Shown here piece by piece: positions 36,111-47,946 of a stretch of DNA of 64,000 nucleotides (position 1 is the stretch's first letter; every line of letters starts with the position of its first letter). The stretch is taken from positions 7,678,001 to 7,742,000 of the forward strand of contig NC_071671.1 of the NCBI RefSeq assembly GCF_028554725.1. Direction: 5' to 3'. The notes below the pieces were generated by a model. It made no database searches and was not told the origin of the DNA. It saw nothing but the letters and a program-made list of their open reading frames with translations. This stretch comes from Zeugodacus cucurbitae (lineage: Eukaryota > Arthropoda > Insecta > Diptera > Tephritidae). The position numbers were made by a program, and so were the translations under genes.

Positions 36111-37190
36111 TAAAATGGCAACAAAAAATATGCTCTAAAAGCAAAATGAGACCACACTCATCGGTATATTTTCAATTTTTGAACTTTTATTTGAACATTT
36201 AGATCTTGAAGTTTACGCGTTTTTTGTTTTTGTTTTTGTTTTTCTGTTTGCTTCAAACTATGTATTTACAGTATTAATACTATAACCATTGATCGCCAAC
36301 TGTGTTTTGCTTAAGTTACTTTCCTATTTTTATTTTGCGAATTTCTGCGTGTCTTTCCATTTTAATACATATATAGTGTGTGTGTGTGTAAATATTTTTC
36401 ATTTAGCAACGCACACATACACATCTACATAGTTCGTACATACATATAGCTAGCAAATTTGCCTTAAACGCTATTGATCATTGCCATTTTGCAACTTAAA
36501 TTTAATGCATTTTCCATTGTGTTTGCCGTTTATTTGCATATATTTTTTGTAGTGTGTTGTTGTTGTTGTTGTTGTTGTCTTTGTAGTCATTTTGCAATAG
36601 TTTACAGTTTATTTATTTTTGCTCTTCATTGCAATAATAAAGTTCTGTGGTGGGATTGAATATACGAGTATTTGTTGCTATAAGTAACATTGTTGTTGTT
36701 GTTGTTATTATTATTTTAATTTTTCTTTACGTTTTAAATATAAAGTACTCTGACTTAACTTTTATAAACGCTCACTGAAATGTATTAATTCATTTGAGTT
36801 GGTTTGTTTGTATGTGTGTGTAAGCGCTTAACTGTTAAGTGTTGTGTATTAGCATTTGCCTTATTGTGTCTGTTGTAGTTCACATTTTTTTTGTTTTGTA
36901 TGTATTAGGAAACTTAATTAATGCATTAACAATTATATAATGTAGTTTATAAATAAAACAGTTATTATATAATATAACGGTGTTATTGTATCACTTGCAT
37001 AAATTGTTTGCATTTAACAAGAAATTCATATAATTTTCCCTTAATTTGTACAAATATATTATTTGTTTATATATCATTTAAAAATATTTTTTTTTTGCAA
37101 AAAAATTTATAAAAAAAAATGTTAGGTTATGCAAACATACATATTTATTATTAATATTTGTATTTTCAAAAAATAAAAAATGTATCTTAA
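36111..37190. other. Noncoding DNA with (TTG)n microsatellites
   Basis: Triplet runs of GTT/TTG at 36556-36580 and 36690-36708 and TG runs at 36376-36390. No gene. Confidence 0.6.
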
Positions 37191-38002
37191 AACAAGTAAG
37201 GAGTTCGGGTGCAACCGAACATTTTATACTCTCGCAATTTATTTATTTAATATTATATAATACAGAATTTGACCAACATATTCGTCATATATATTGCATA
37301 AAGTCCATTAAAAGTTGGAAACCATAATATTAGGTTAGAAGCACCGAGGTCCTCATGTTCGATATATGGGACCTTGAAAATCGATTTTTTGAACGAGGCT
37401 GCCACACTATAAATGCAGTATTTATGCAAAGTTCTGCACCGATATCTTCACTAGTGCTTACTTTATATATTGTAAAGTAAACGATTCAGATCGTCTTCAA
37501 AGTTCTGGTATATAGGAAGTTGGCGTGGTTGTGAACCGATTTGGCCTATTTTCACAACATATAATTGGGATGCAAGGGAAATATTACAAACCGAATTTCA
37601 TTGAAATTGGTGAAATAGTTTCCCATAAGTAGCCAGAACCACGTCCATTTAAAATTTTGTATACCATTTTGAGTACAGCTCTTCAGTACCTTTTTTATAA
37701 TTAAATTTAAGGTTTCTGTTGGTTTTCCTTACTGAATTAAAGCATTTTTAGTAGTTTTCAACGTAACCTTTGTATGGGAGGTGGGCGTGGTTATAATCCG
37801 ATTTCCTCCATTTTTGGACTATATGAGGAAATGCCTGAAAAAAACGACTCCTGAGAGTTTCGTTAATATAGCAATAGTACTTTACGGGGTTACGATCACT
37901 TTCCAAAAAAAAATTACATTCAAATATGCCCCTTCATAGTGCGATCCTTTGTACCAAATTTTATTTCCATAGCTTTATTTATGGCTTAGTCATTTAACTT
38001 TA

Positions 38003-38932
38003 CGGGTCAAAACTAGACAAACGAGTTGGAGGTGGGGTATTCTCAGAAAAACTAAGTACCAGAATCGCCTTCCGGCTACCGGATCATTGCAGTGTGTTCA
38101 AAGCAGAAATCACTGCAATTAAAGAAAGCCTTCTCGTTCTGTCAAAAAAGGTGTTAGCGACCAGACAAATATTCATATTTTCGGATAGTCAAGCGGCTTT
38201 AAAATCATTAAAGTCTCATAGAATATCTTCTAAGATAGTGAAAGAATGCTTGGATTTATTATTAACAATGACGTCATATTTCACGATACACCTACAATGG
38301 GCCCCAGGACATAGTGACATCCCTGGGAACTGTGTGGCAGATGAACTAGCCAGATTGAGCCCCACACTGCAGTTGGAGGCCGATAAAGAGGCAATCTATA
38401 TACCTCTGGCAATCTGCAAATACTTAATCGATAAACATGCAGTAGATATGGCTGAATCACCAGGGAAACAAGTAACGACTTGTTCCGTAAGCAGACAAAC
38501 GTGGCCAGAGTGGAATAAGAGCCGTACTTGTCGCTTATTGAAATTTAAGAGGAATGACACAAGAACCCCTGTAGAGGTGTTAACGGGACACTATCTCATT
38601 GGGAGACACGACAGCAGACTGGGGCTACCTTTCAATGATTACTGCAGGAGCTGCCAAGAAGAAGAAGAAGAAGAAACGATTACACACCTTCTTTGTGGAT
38701 GCAAGGCTCTGTACAGAAATATAATCGCAACTATTGGACGCGGTTTTCTCGAGGATGTGGGCGAAGTTGCTCATGTCAAATTGTGTGAACTTTTTCACTT
38801 TGTCAGGACCACAGGGTGGTTCAATGATAACTCGATAGTGTGAGGGATCTCAGTCCCAGTGGTATCACAATGGACCTCCCAAAGGCCTAGGTGCGTCATA
38901 TGACAGCCACTTAACTTAACCTAACCTAACCT
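38003..38932 (+). mobile_element. 5'-truncated LINE with exact 11-bp target duplication
   Basis: The insert lies between two exact copies of ATTTAACTTTA (37992-38002 and 38933-38943). The uninterrupted counterpart in R2 and R3 shows a single copy of the corresponding site next to ...TATGTGTTTTCGG / AAGTGTTTTCGG. The 3' end is CTTAACCTAACCTAACCT. The open frame inside is intact, so the insertion is younger than R1. Confidence 0.92.
38004..38843 (+). CDS. Truncated LINE ORF2: RNase H domain plus C-terminal region
   Basis: An uninterrupted 279-codon frame (stop at 38841-38843) fills the 5'-truncated LINE. The truncation falls within the start of RNase H (GSKLDKRVGGGVF). KAEITAIKESL carries the catalytic Glu, IFSDSQAALKSL the second Asp, and WAPGHSDIPGNCVADELA the His and last Asp. 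The C-terminal part has a zinc-knuckle-like CRSCQ...THLLCGC with an expanded run of six glutamates. No start of its own is expected, since full-length elements make this as the tail of a polyprotein with reverse transcriptase. Because the upstream part is missing it is unlikely to be translated usefully. It resembles the minus-strand element at 10129 in plan. Confidence 0.8.
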   Translation, partial: GSKLDKRVGGGVFSEKLSTRIAFRLPDHCSVFKAEITAIKESLLVLSKKVLATRQIFIFSDSQAALKSLKSHRISSKIVKECLDLLLTMTSYFTIHLQWAPGHSDIPGNCVADELARLSPTLQLEADKEAIYIPLAICKYLIDKHAVDMAESPGKQVTTCSVSRQTWPEWNKSRTCRLLKFKRNDTRTPVEVLTGHYLIGRHDSRLGLPFNDYCRSCQEEEEEETITHLLCGCKALYRNIIATIGRGFLEDVGEVAHVKLCELFHFVRTTGWFNDNSIV

Positions 38933-39225
38933 ATTTAACTTTATGTGTTTTCGGTTTTCGCCATTTTGTGGGCGTGGCAGTGGTCCGAAACAAGTGTGTC
39001 AAGTTTCATTAAGATATCTTAATTTTTACTCAAGTTACAGCTTGCACAGTCGGACGGACGGACGGACAGACAGATAGACATTCGGATTTGAACTTCACTC
39101 TTCACCCTGATCACTTTGGTATATATAACCCTAAATCTAACTCGTTTAGTTTTGTGTGTTACAAACAACCGTTATGTGAACAAAACTAATACTCTGTTAG
39201 CAACTTTGCTGCGAGAGTATAAAAA

Positions 39226-40191
39226 TCGCAAAAAAATATATTTTCAAATAATTTAATAAAATTTAACTTAATATAAGTTTGTTTGTATATATGTACGTAT
39301 GTTTTGCGGTTTTCATATGCATTGTTGGTCCCGTTTTTTCTATACATATTTATTAATAACAGTTTTAGAATTCTGCAAGGCAAGGTTTTGGGACTAATAC
39401 TCGTTATACACATATACTAATTCGCATTAATTACTCGTCTATACATACATATTATATTATATCTTTGTAGTATGTAAGTATATATAGTATATGTACTATG
39501 TCTTTGTAAACTTAACAGTTTTTTAAATCACAAATAAAGTGTCTTTGGTACATACAATTTGTTTGTGTGTGTTTTTTCTGCACAGTTTTATATTCGTTGT
39601 TTAGGAACATTACACAAGAAGCTTGGTGAAAGAGAAAAATATGAGAAATTAATTAATAAAAAATAAAAATAGAAACTTGTATTCCCATAAGTAGGACTAC
39701 GTCGAAAATTAGTTGGAGAATCTATCCTACTAGGTCGAACTAATATAAAAAGGCGTAATATTTCGATTCGATCACTGGAAAATAACTCTGAAGAACCTAG
39801 TAAACCAACATAACAACAATATGATCATTTTCCTTGTCCGCTCTCTTTCTAAAATATATAAAATTTAACGAACGAGAAAGAACTTTTGGGTTGAGAAATT
39901 CCGACCTGTTATAGAGCGAAGCGCTGACGCCTTTAATAAGGACTCTGAGAAACTCGTTCACATGACAGTCGGTTCTGGAACGTACCCGGATTTTTCTCCG
40001 GTCAATGATTGACAAACCGGCCGCATTTCTCAAAACTATTTTGGGAATGTTTTATGCCGCTGCAACAATAATAACAAAGACCTCAAGAATCCATAACCAT
40101 CTCAGGTTCATACTTTTTTTGCGGTTGGAATGCATAGAGAAGTAGGAATGAAAAATGTATATAAAATATAGATTAGCTTCATACAAGTATT
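39226..40191. other. Noncoding DNA
   Basis: No gene supported. The piece at 39870-40070 is less AT-rich, and its ending (TTTGGGAATGTTTTATGCCG CTGCAACAATAATAAC-like) has the look of a dispersed repeat end, but no second copy in the window is good enough to prove this. Confidence 0.4.
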
Positions 40192-41107
40192 TTAAGAGTT
40201 TACATGGGTATAGTATTGAATATTTCGATTCATTTTATTGTATTTAACATTTTTAGAAATCAGATTGCCGATGTAATGTCTTGAAAACAAAAAGTCGCAA
40301 ATAAACGAAAGATCTGGCCACAGTTTGAAGGCAACTAAGAGTTGAGTTTTTCTATTATTAAATTAATGGGAGGGTGTTAGCTGGGTTAAGGGTAAAAAAG
40401 GCTTGCTTTCAATATTTTTTTTTTATGTAAAAAAATATTTATTAAATTCAAACTTAGTTCTGTCTTATAGATACATATTTAAAGAATAATTTCCGAAATT
40501 TTCAAAAACAAAAACTTCTCCATTGTCAGGTAATTTTCGTTGACTCCTCGGAAAAAAGGACGGTCCGCGTTGTCAGCATAACTCCTGACAGGATCATCCA
40601 AAATGCAAAAAACAAAAATAAGTGTTTTAGGTAAGGCCATAATCTCGTGCTTGAACGAAGGAAAGACAAAAAAAGTAAAAATTGGAATTTTGGCAGACAT
40701 TTTTCCAAAAAAGATAAAAATTTCGGTCAAATTTGCTTGACATTTTTTTTTTTTTAAATAGTTGTAATTGAAAAAAGAAAAATAAAACCCTACGTTCAAG
40801 CACGAGTAAATTGTATCTCGAACACCTGTGCAAAATTTCATCAAGATCGGTTGAGTAGTTTTCGAGAAAACTTAACAACCCACTTTAAAAACACGGTTCC
40901 GAGAAAAACGCATTTAAAGTTTTGAGTAACAATAATACCTGACATGGAGCGCACACCTTCCAAAGACTGTATCTCCGAAACTATTATTCGAATCGACTTG
41001 AAAATTTAGGACAATATTATTAAGATGTTGTAGAAATTAATAAGCCAAAAAAATAAAAAAATTATATTTTGAATCCACGAAACCCATGTAATTAAACCCT
41101 AAATTAA
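40192..41107 (-). mobile_element. TTAA-flanked MITE, family C, copy 1
   Basis: Left end TTAAGAGTTTACATGGGTAT and inverted right end ...TTTAATTACATGGGTTTCG. It is the reverse complement of the copy at 56286-57059, matching along nearly its whole length including the TGCCGATGTAATGTCTTGAA and CACGAGTAAATTGTATCTCG blocks. No protein is encoded, although both copies keep similar short open frames. Confidence 0.75.
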
Positions 41108-42466
41108 GATTTCATAAAAAATATTATATTCTGTTCTATATATACCGAGAGTATAAAATTCAAAACGACCCACCTTAATACACAGTGCCATACAATGTAC
41201 ACTTGTGTGCAAATAGGAAAAACGTTAAAAGCACAACTTACACTCCATTGTTGAAGTGCAAAACAACAAAAATCAATAAAAGTAACAAGTAAATGTGTCA
41301 GTGTGTGTGTGTATGCTTTTGCTATACATATGTATATAACTTTTATAGCTATTTTGGTATGTATGTATGTGCTTTTATGAGCTGGTAAGATACTGTGTAT
41401 ACAAAATTGCATATGCAATCGCACGAAATGGGATTAACGGTAAATATGTATGTGTTCGCAGTTGACTAATGGAGTTTTCGCGCGTACATATGTACATAAG
41501 TGCAAGCACGCACATTTGTATATATATATATATATTCATGTGTACATATATAGCGTGTGCATGCAATTTTCCACACACACACACATAGTCATTTACATGG
41601 ATAAATGTATATTATTAGCATTTATCCATATATATAACTATGCATGCATGCTTTTAGGCGCGCACAAATACTGTTGTAAACTGTGTAACGGTATATATAT
41701 TATATGCATTTTGATTTTATTGTATGCATTTTTTATTTATATTCTGATTTTTTTTGTTATTAGTGTTTTCAGTTTTTATTTTTTTTTTTTTGGTTTTGCA
41801 GTTTTTGTTTCATAGGTCAACGCCTGTTGTATGTACGAGCATAATTTCGCATGTGCTTAGGAAGTTAAATTTATTCTCTAGTTACGCTAATGATTTGTTA
41901 TTGTTTGGTTTTTTTCTTTTTCTTTTTTTTTACACACAGTTATGCAGACAATGACATTTTCATTTAATAAATCTCTATATATGTATATGAATTGTATTAT
42001 ACATGCATGGGTGTATGTATGTATTAGTAATTTGGTTATAATTTTTTCTTAGTTTTTGTTATTGTTCTAGGAATTACGCTAAACTTTATATATATATTAT
42101 ATTTTTTTTTCAATTATATTTACGAGTATTTATTTAAAAAATCAGTACTTTGGCGGTATAAAATTGTTTCCTATTGCGCGAATACTTATAACAAAATATA
42201 CACAAAAATAAAGGAATCAAGTCTTTCCAGATAACACAATTATCCTTACTTAGGTCCTTAGGTTAAATGTTATATATTGGTTTCACTTGGTTTGTTTTTG
42301 GTTTTTTTTTTTATCATTGTTGTTGGTGCCAAAATAAAAAATCTTTATAATCTAGGTGATACAATACATTAATAAATATATATGTATATGCATGTATATG
42401 TGTGTATATATACACGATTATCTACAAGTTGGTTCAAAAAGCACGTGTCACATATAAATACATACT
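41108..42466. other. Noncoding DNA with TA/CA-repeats
   Basis: Repeated TATATA, TATGTATG and CACACA tracts. No gene. Confidence 0.5.
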
Positions 42467-42523
42467 GAGGTGTGATCAAAAAATAACGGGAGTTTTCGTT
42501 TTTTGAAAATTAAAAAAATATAT

Positions 42524-42805
42524 TCATTTTTTTACATTAATGTTGTCGCCTTCAAAATAGTCGTCATTCGATATTATGCTCCTAGCGCCAGCGCGTCTTC
42601 CAAACGTCGAAACCCTACTCAAACTCGATTTTTGGTATAGCTTTTGACTCTTTGACTGATTTCCTTTACGCGTGCTTGTAAAACGACGGCCTGTTAAGGT
42701 TCTCTGTATTTTTGGAAATAGGAAAAAGTCACACGAAGGCATGACTGCCGAATATGGACTCTGGGGTATAGTATTATTTTTGGTCAAGAATTCACGAATA
42801 AGCAA
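42524..42805 (-). pseudogene. C-terminal scrap of a mariner transposase
   Basis: Minus-strand residues include REFLTKNNTIPQSPYSAVMP, SCDFFLFPKIQRTLTGRRF and DDYFEGDNINVKK. This is the usual end of a DD34D mariner transposase, where the consensus last catalytic Asp is in PSPYSPDLAPCDFFLFPK. Here the second-to-last part reads SAVMPSCDFF, so the region is mutated. It lacks the first two catalytic Asp residues and the DNA-binding half. Inactive. Confidence 0.8.
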
Positions 42806-42893
42806 CGAAGTGTGAGCTTTTAGCGAACGGAAATCGTTAAGCTCATAAAAACATCTAACCTAAGCGGACAGGGGCATGTATATCGACATAATA

Positions 42894-44196
42894 AACAAGT
42901 AAGGAAGGGCTAAGTTCGGGTGTAACCGAACATTTTATATTCTCGCAATTTATTTATTTAATTTTATTAATATAACACACAATTTGATCCACATATTCGT
43001 CATATATATGGTATAAAGTCCATTGAAAGTTGGAAACCCTAATATTAGGTATATGGAAGTTAGGTGAAGTTATAACCCGCATTTTAGGCACGGAGACATA
43101 TTATTAAATGAAAGATATTCCCTATGAATTTCTTCAAAATATTTGAGAGACTTAACTATATTTCAGGTAAAAAAAAAATTAGAAGCCCTGAGGTCCTCAT
43201 GGTCGATATATGGAGCCTTGAAAATTTATGGTCCGATTTCGACGATTTTTAGAAGAGCGATGCCACACTATAAATTCAGTATTTGTGCAAAGTTCTGTTC
43301 CGATATCTTCACTGGTCCTTAACTTATATATTGTAAAGTAAACGGTTCAGATCGACTTCAAAGTTCTGGTATATAGTAAGCAGACGTGGTTGTAAACCGA
43401 TTAGAACTATTTTCACAACATATTATTAGGATACAAGGGAAATATTACAAACCGAATTTCATTGAAATTGGTCGACTAGTTTCGGAGATATGGTTTTTGA
43501 CACATAAGTGGGCGGAACTACGCCCATTTAAAATTTTGTATACCATTTTGAGTGCAGCTCTTCTGAACCTTCTCTATAATGAAATTTAAGGTTTCTGTTG
43601 GTTTTCCTTACTGAATTAAAACGTTTTTAGTAGTTTTCAACATAACCTTTGTATGGGAGGTGGGCGTGGTTATAATCCGATTTCCTCCATTTTTAGACTA
43701 TATAAGGAAATGCCTGAAAAAAACGACTCCTGAAAATTTCGTTAATATAGCATTAGAAGTTTACGAGATATGTACAAAAAACTTGGCAGGGGGCGGGGCC
43801 ACGGCCACTTTCCCAAAAAAATACATCCAAATATGCCCTATCCTAGCACAATCGTTTGTACCAAATTTTACTTTCATAGCTTTTTTTGGCTTAGTTATGG
43901 CACTTTATGTGTTTTCGGTTATCGTCATTTTGTGGGCGTGGCAGTGGTCCGATTCCGCCCATCTTCGAACTTAACCTTCTTATGGTGCCAAGGAACACGT
44001 GTTCCAAGTTTCATTAAGATATCTCAATATGTCTCGGACAGACAGACATCCGGACTTGAACTTTACTCGTTACCCTGTTCACTTTGGTATATATATCCCT
44101 ATACCTAACTCGTTTAGTTTTAGGACTTACAAACAACCGTTATGTGGACAAAACTACAATACTCTCTTAGCAACTTTTGTTGCGAGAGTATAAAAA
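42894..44196 (+). mobile_element. R-family repeat, copy R2, nested in a mariner
   Basis: Starts AACAAGTAAGGAAGGGCTAA and ends TTGTTGCGAGAGTATAAAAA. It is the most complete of the three copies. Close to the left end is the hairpin GTTCGGGTGTAACCGAAC, then TTATA(T/C)TCTCGCAA, the inverse of the right end. Short open frames inside have no domain. It lies about 0.5 kb beyond the stop codon of the muscarinic receptor gene. Confidence 0.85.
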
Positions 44197-44265
44197 TAAT
44201 TTAGAGAACTTCACTCTTGAACAATCGGAAATTTTAAAATTCCCGTTATTTTTTTAACACATCTC

Positions 44266-44710
44266 GTGTGCACGTTGCATGAAGCACGCGCGGAGTGCCA
44301 ACAAACCGGAAACCAACTGGCACACACATTATATCTATGCAATATATTTGTAGGTGTGAGTATGTATGTGTTTACCAATATATATATATACGTGTATGTA
44401 CTGCTATTGTGTTAATATATATATATATATTTATATATAAAGACAATATCTAAACCACATTACTGAAACATATAAACGCTAATATACAAATACTATACTA
44501 CATACACAATATCATTCATCAGATGCCCCAGATCAGTTGTCGCAACGAAAACCGTTAGCTACACGCGTTTCGCACAGACGACTCACACGTCTACACTTAT
44601 TGCCTACCCTCGCACTTTCATTATGTATTAAATTTAGTATTCTGCTTCAATTCGAAGAGGCCTGCATTACCCTCGCGGCGACGCATTATCGTCCCCTCCA
44701 TAGGCCTTAC
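44266..44710 (-). other. Region 3' of the muscarinic receptor stop codon
   Basis: It likely contains the 3' UTR of the receptor. It has TATATA and CA tracts, and no good AATAAA on the minus strand close to the stop. A 145-codon plus-strand frame (44537-44974) is antisense to the receptor's last exon and is not a gene. Confidence 0.4.
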
Positions 44711-47700
44711 TCAGTTGTACACGCCGCGCGTCATACCCTCCCGATTGCGTGTGTGCCACTTGCAGGTGAGTATGCGTATATAGGTGCGGCGGAAGGATGC
44801 ATTGCACAGGGCATAGCAGACGGGATTTATGGTCGAATTGATGTAGCAGAGCGCATAGAAGAATTGCCACAACTCGTTGGGTATGCAATCGGAACATGTG
44901 GTGAGCGGTTTGATCAACACCAAGATGTTGTATGGCGTCCAGGTGATGATGAAACTCAACAGAATGGCCGATAGCGTCTTAGCCGCTTTCGATTCCTGGC
45001 GCTTCTCTTGTGATTTCTTCTTCTTCTTGGCGGCGACACGCGACGTGGCATGCACATGTTTGACCAATTGTTTGGGTATTACTTTCGCATTGAGCGGTAT
45101 GCGTACATCGTGCGATACGTGCGACATGCGTCGACCCACCGGTAAACTGTATTCGGAATCACGTGAGGAGAGTGGTCGTCGCGTTGGCGGTGCAGCGCTT
45201 ATGATCGGTAGCGATACGCCTTCGTGTATCATTTTGATTGATGGCGCTTCTGGTCCATTATTGGCGCTAGCCCCGTCCGAGGGTAGCCGTATTAGTATTG
45301 TATAAACTGAATCTTGACTTACCGAACGTGAACTGATGCGATTGTTGCCGGGTAGTGAGCGTGAATCGCGTGCACCCGTTGCGGAAGAGATCTCTTGCAA
45401 CTGGGAGAGTGGTGTCAGTGGCGGGCGGAGTGGTGTGGGTGAGACATCGGGTAGCAGTATACTTGGTGGACGTACGCCACAAGCGCTGCCGCCAAGTGAA
45501 TAGTTGTCGCGCACCACGCTGACTGAAGTGCAGCTGTAAGTGGTGAAGATGTGATGGAAATTAGTAGGTGAAGTGTAGTAAACGGTATGTTTTACACAAT
45601 TTAAATCTTTAAAATAATAAAAATAAATAAATACATTTATTTTACATAATTGTTTAGCATAATCAGTGTATGTGCCTAAAAATATGCAAAGCACTAAATT
45701 TTATGAATTGTTTTTTTGAAAACCTTTCACTCACCCATAATCTGAAGGTTCCTCTAATTCATAAGGAAAATCATCGGAATCTTCACGTCCGGAGTGCCAC
45801 CACGCGATGCACCATTCTTTAACGCCGCCAAAGCAGGAATAGGATTTTTTGAGGGTATTAGTGCTTTTGATCTGTTAGAAAGGACAAGATATTATAGTAA
45901 ATATTCAGATGAGATGAGTTTAAAAATATTTTAATATTAAAAAAATTTAAAACTGATTAAAATATTATAACGGTAAAAAATATATAGTAAAGATGATTTT
46001 TAAATTAATTAAACAGTTATAACAGTATAAAATATACTAGCAATTCCAAAGCAACTTATGTATATTGCGCTCTTTGTAGGCTACTCCAATTATATTTTCG
46101 GTACTAGCCTAAATGTAGGCTAAAAATTTTCGATTCTGTAGTTACTAAGCAATTAGAGCGTCAATTTCTTACTAATTTATTACACATTCAATTCAATTTA
46201 ATTTTAAATATTTTAAAAACAAAATATTCCATTGGGGAACTATATTTGACATGTCAGCCTAAAGTTAGGCTTTATTTCATAAACATAAAAACGTAAAATA
46301 TTTTAAAGAAGCATTTACAATATTTGAGTTCCCAAATTCTGTTACAAAACTATTTATTTTTTCATATTATTTATGCACGCCTAAATGTATGCTTTAAATT
46401 AATAAAATATATTAAAAATTTCCTCAAAAAAAACATTGAGTAAAATTTTCGAGAAAATAAAGTATTTTGAAATATTTCACTATAGTTTAAACTTAAAGGA
46501 AAACAATTCAATTCAAATTATTTTCAATATTATTTTTCTCATATTATTGATGCACGCCTAAGCTTATGCTTTATATTAATAAAATATTTTCAAACATACT
46601 AAATAGAACAATTAGCTAAAATTTTCGAAAAAATTAAGTATTTATTTTGAATTTAAATTCAAAAAAAAAAAAAATAATTTAAACATAATCTTCGAAATTT
46701 TCGACATTTTATTAATATAAATAATACTATATGATTTTAAAAATAAAACTTTTTTAATGCAAACATTAACAACCAGGCAATACTCACACTTGATCTGCGT
46801 GAGTGCAGACCATGATAGCCGGTATCAATGACCACATTGGTCATATAAACACTTTCAGCATCGGCAGAGGATTCGGAACGCGGACGCCGCCAGTCATGAC
46901 CATCGCCAGTATTGCCAAAGGGCAATTTGGCCGCGTGATTTACCGCGGTATTCTCGTCACTGAAATGATTTTTTGTATTAATTTTAATGCTTTGATAGAA
47001 ACGTGGACGGTTTAAGCGCCTACCTCGAATTCGAACGCTTCGACGAATCCTTTTTCCCCGCCTGCAAATTGGGCAAGTCCTTCTGTCGCTTCTTCGTCTC
47101 GCGCCAAATGCGATAGTACAGCACACACATAATCGTCACCGGAAAATAGAAAGCCGCCAACGCCGTGCCAAATGTAATGTACTGATTCGTCTCGATAAAC
47201 TGTATATAGCACTCATATTGCGGCACCGTGCGCTCACCCTCAATATATGGCCAACTGTAAATCCATGGCGGCCACAACAACAAACTTACGCCCCAAGCAG
47301 CGCCAATCATGACCGCTGCGCGATTGGTGGTACGCTTCGCACGATATGTCAATGGTCGTGTGACACTAAAGTATCGATCAAAACTGATGATAAGCAAATT
47401 CAACACCGACGCATTCGATGCCAGATAATCCAATGCGAGCCATGTATCGCAGATATGTGGACCCAACGGCCAATAGCCGAGTATGGTGGTGACCGCAAAC
47501 AGTGGCATTGATATGAGTCCGATTGCGAAATCGGCAATGGCCAATGAGAAGAGAAAGTAATTACTGATTGTTTGTAGTTGTTTATCGATTTTGAATGAGA
47601 TCATAACCATAACATTGCCCGCCACCGTTAGTAAGCTAAGTATGGCCGCAATTAAGCCCATGAACACCATGGAAGAGATCGAATAGCTGGGTCCCTTCGG

Positions 47701-47946
47701 TCCGAAGATGCCGGTGGCATTTGTTTGATTTTGTGCTATTTCACTATCCAAGATAATCACTGTGGTGACATTGTCCAACATAGCGGTGAATACAGATGGC
47801 GCTAATGTTGTTGTACTGGTCGTAGTTGTTGTTGTTGTTGTCGTCGTCGATGTTGTCGTTGTGCGGAATGACGGTGCCAACGGTTCCAATATGCTGGGCG
47901 GTCCATGCGCGGGCATCGCGAGACGAGCGAAAAATAACGGACCCAT
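44711..47946 (-). CDS. mAChR-A: Muscarinic acetylcholine receptor A (G-protein-coupled receptor), four coding exons
   Basis: Exons on the minus strand are 47946-47024, 46959-46788, 45871-45735 and 45533-44711. All introns are GT-AG and phases match, giving 684 residues. Receptor for acetylcholine at the plasma membrane; the insect A-type couples mainly to Gq. The N-terminus has a Thr run (29-47) and sequons at N59, N73 and N76. TM1-TM5 lie at about 93-280, the ligand-binding Asp is at 173 in TM3 (LALDYLASNAS), and DRY is at 190-192. C166 and C246 form the extracellular disulphide. A long third intracellular loop follows (about 282-595, with KKKKKSQEKRQE before TM6). TM6 is WTPYN and TM7 has NPVCY (647-651). 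It matches Drosophila mAChR-A (mAcR-60C) nearly throughout, but the loop is shorter than in Drosophila (about 800 residues) through missing low-complexity runs. The start at 47946 is the first in-frame ATG seen; Met56 is an alternative. Confidence 0.95.
46105..46640. repeat. Intronic CCTAA...TAGGC palindrome series
   Basis: Within receptor intron 2, perfect short palindromes occur: TAGCCTAAATGTAGGCTA at 46105-46122 and AGCCTAAAGTTAGGCT at 46256-46271. Half-palindromes in the order CACGCCTAA...TATGCTTTA...TTAATAAAATAT recur near 46376 and 46553. Spacing is 121-177 bp, suggesting a degenerate local duplication. Confidence 0.5.

Larger units (their letters stand above)
37191..39225 (+). mobile_element. 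R-family repeat, copy R1, interrupted by a LINE
   Basis: Starts AACAAGTAAGGAGTTCGGGT and ends GCTGCGAGAGTATAAAAAT. Near the left end the block TTTATACTCTCGCAA is the inverse of the right end. Without the 941 bp of inserted LINE plus duplicated target, the copy is about 1.1 kb, similar to R2 (42894-44196) and R3 (51629-52796), all in the same orientation. Some internal blocks present in R2 are missing here. It encodes no recognisable protein. The family is abundant in fly genomes as I recall it, but I cannot name its class with confidence. Confidence 0.75.
42467..44265 (-). mobile_element. Mariner remnant split by repeat R2
   Basis: The left end GAGGTGTGATCAAAAAATAA matches the inverted right end GAGATGTGTTAAAAAAATAA, and both continue CGGGA. 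This gives terminal repeats of about 25 bp that lie 1.8 kb apart only because R2 (1.3 kb) was inserted between them. The mariner part itself is about 0.5 kb. The right half of the element between R2 and the right end is only about 70 bp, so most of the transposase was already gone. Confidence 0.8.

Noticed and set aside
44537..45305. Two plus-strand frames of 142-145 codons
   Set aside because: They are antisense to the last exon of the muscarinic receptor, where the other strand is strongly conserved coding sequence.
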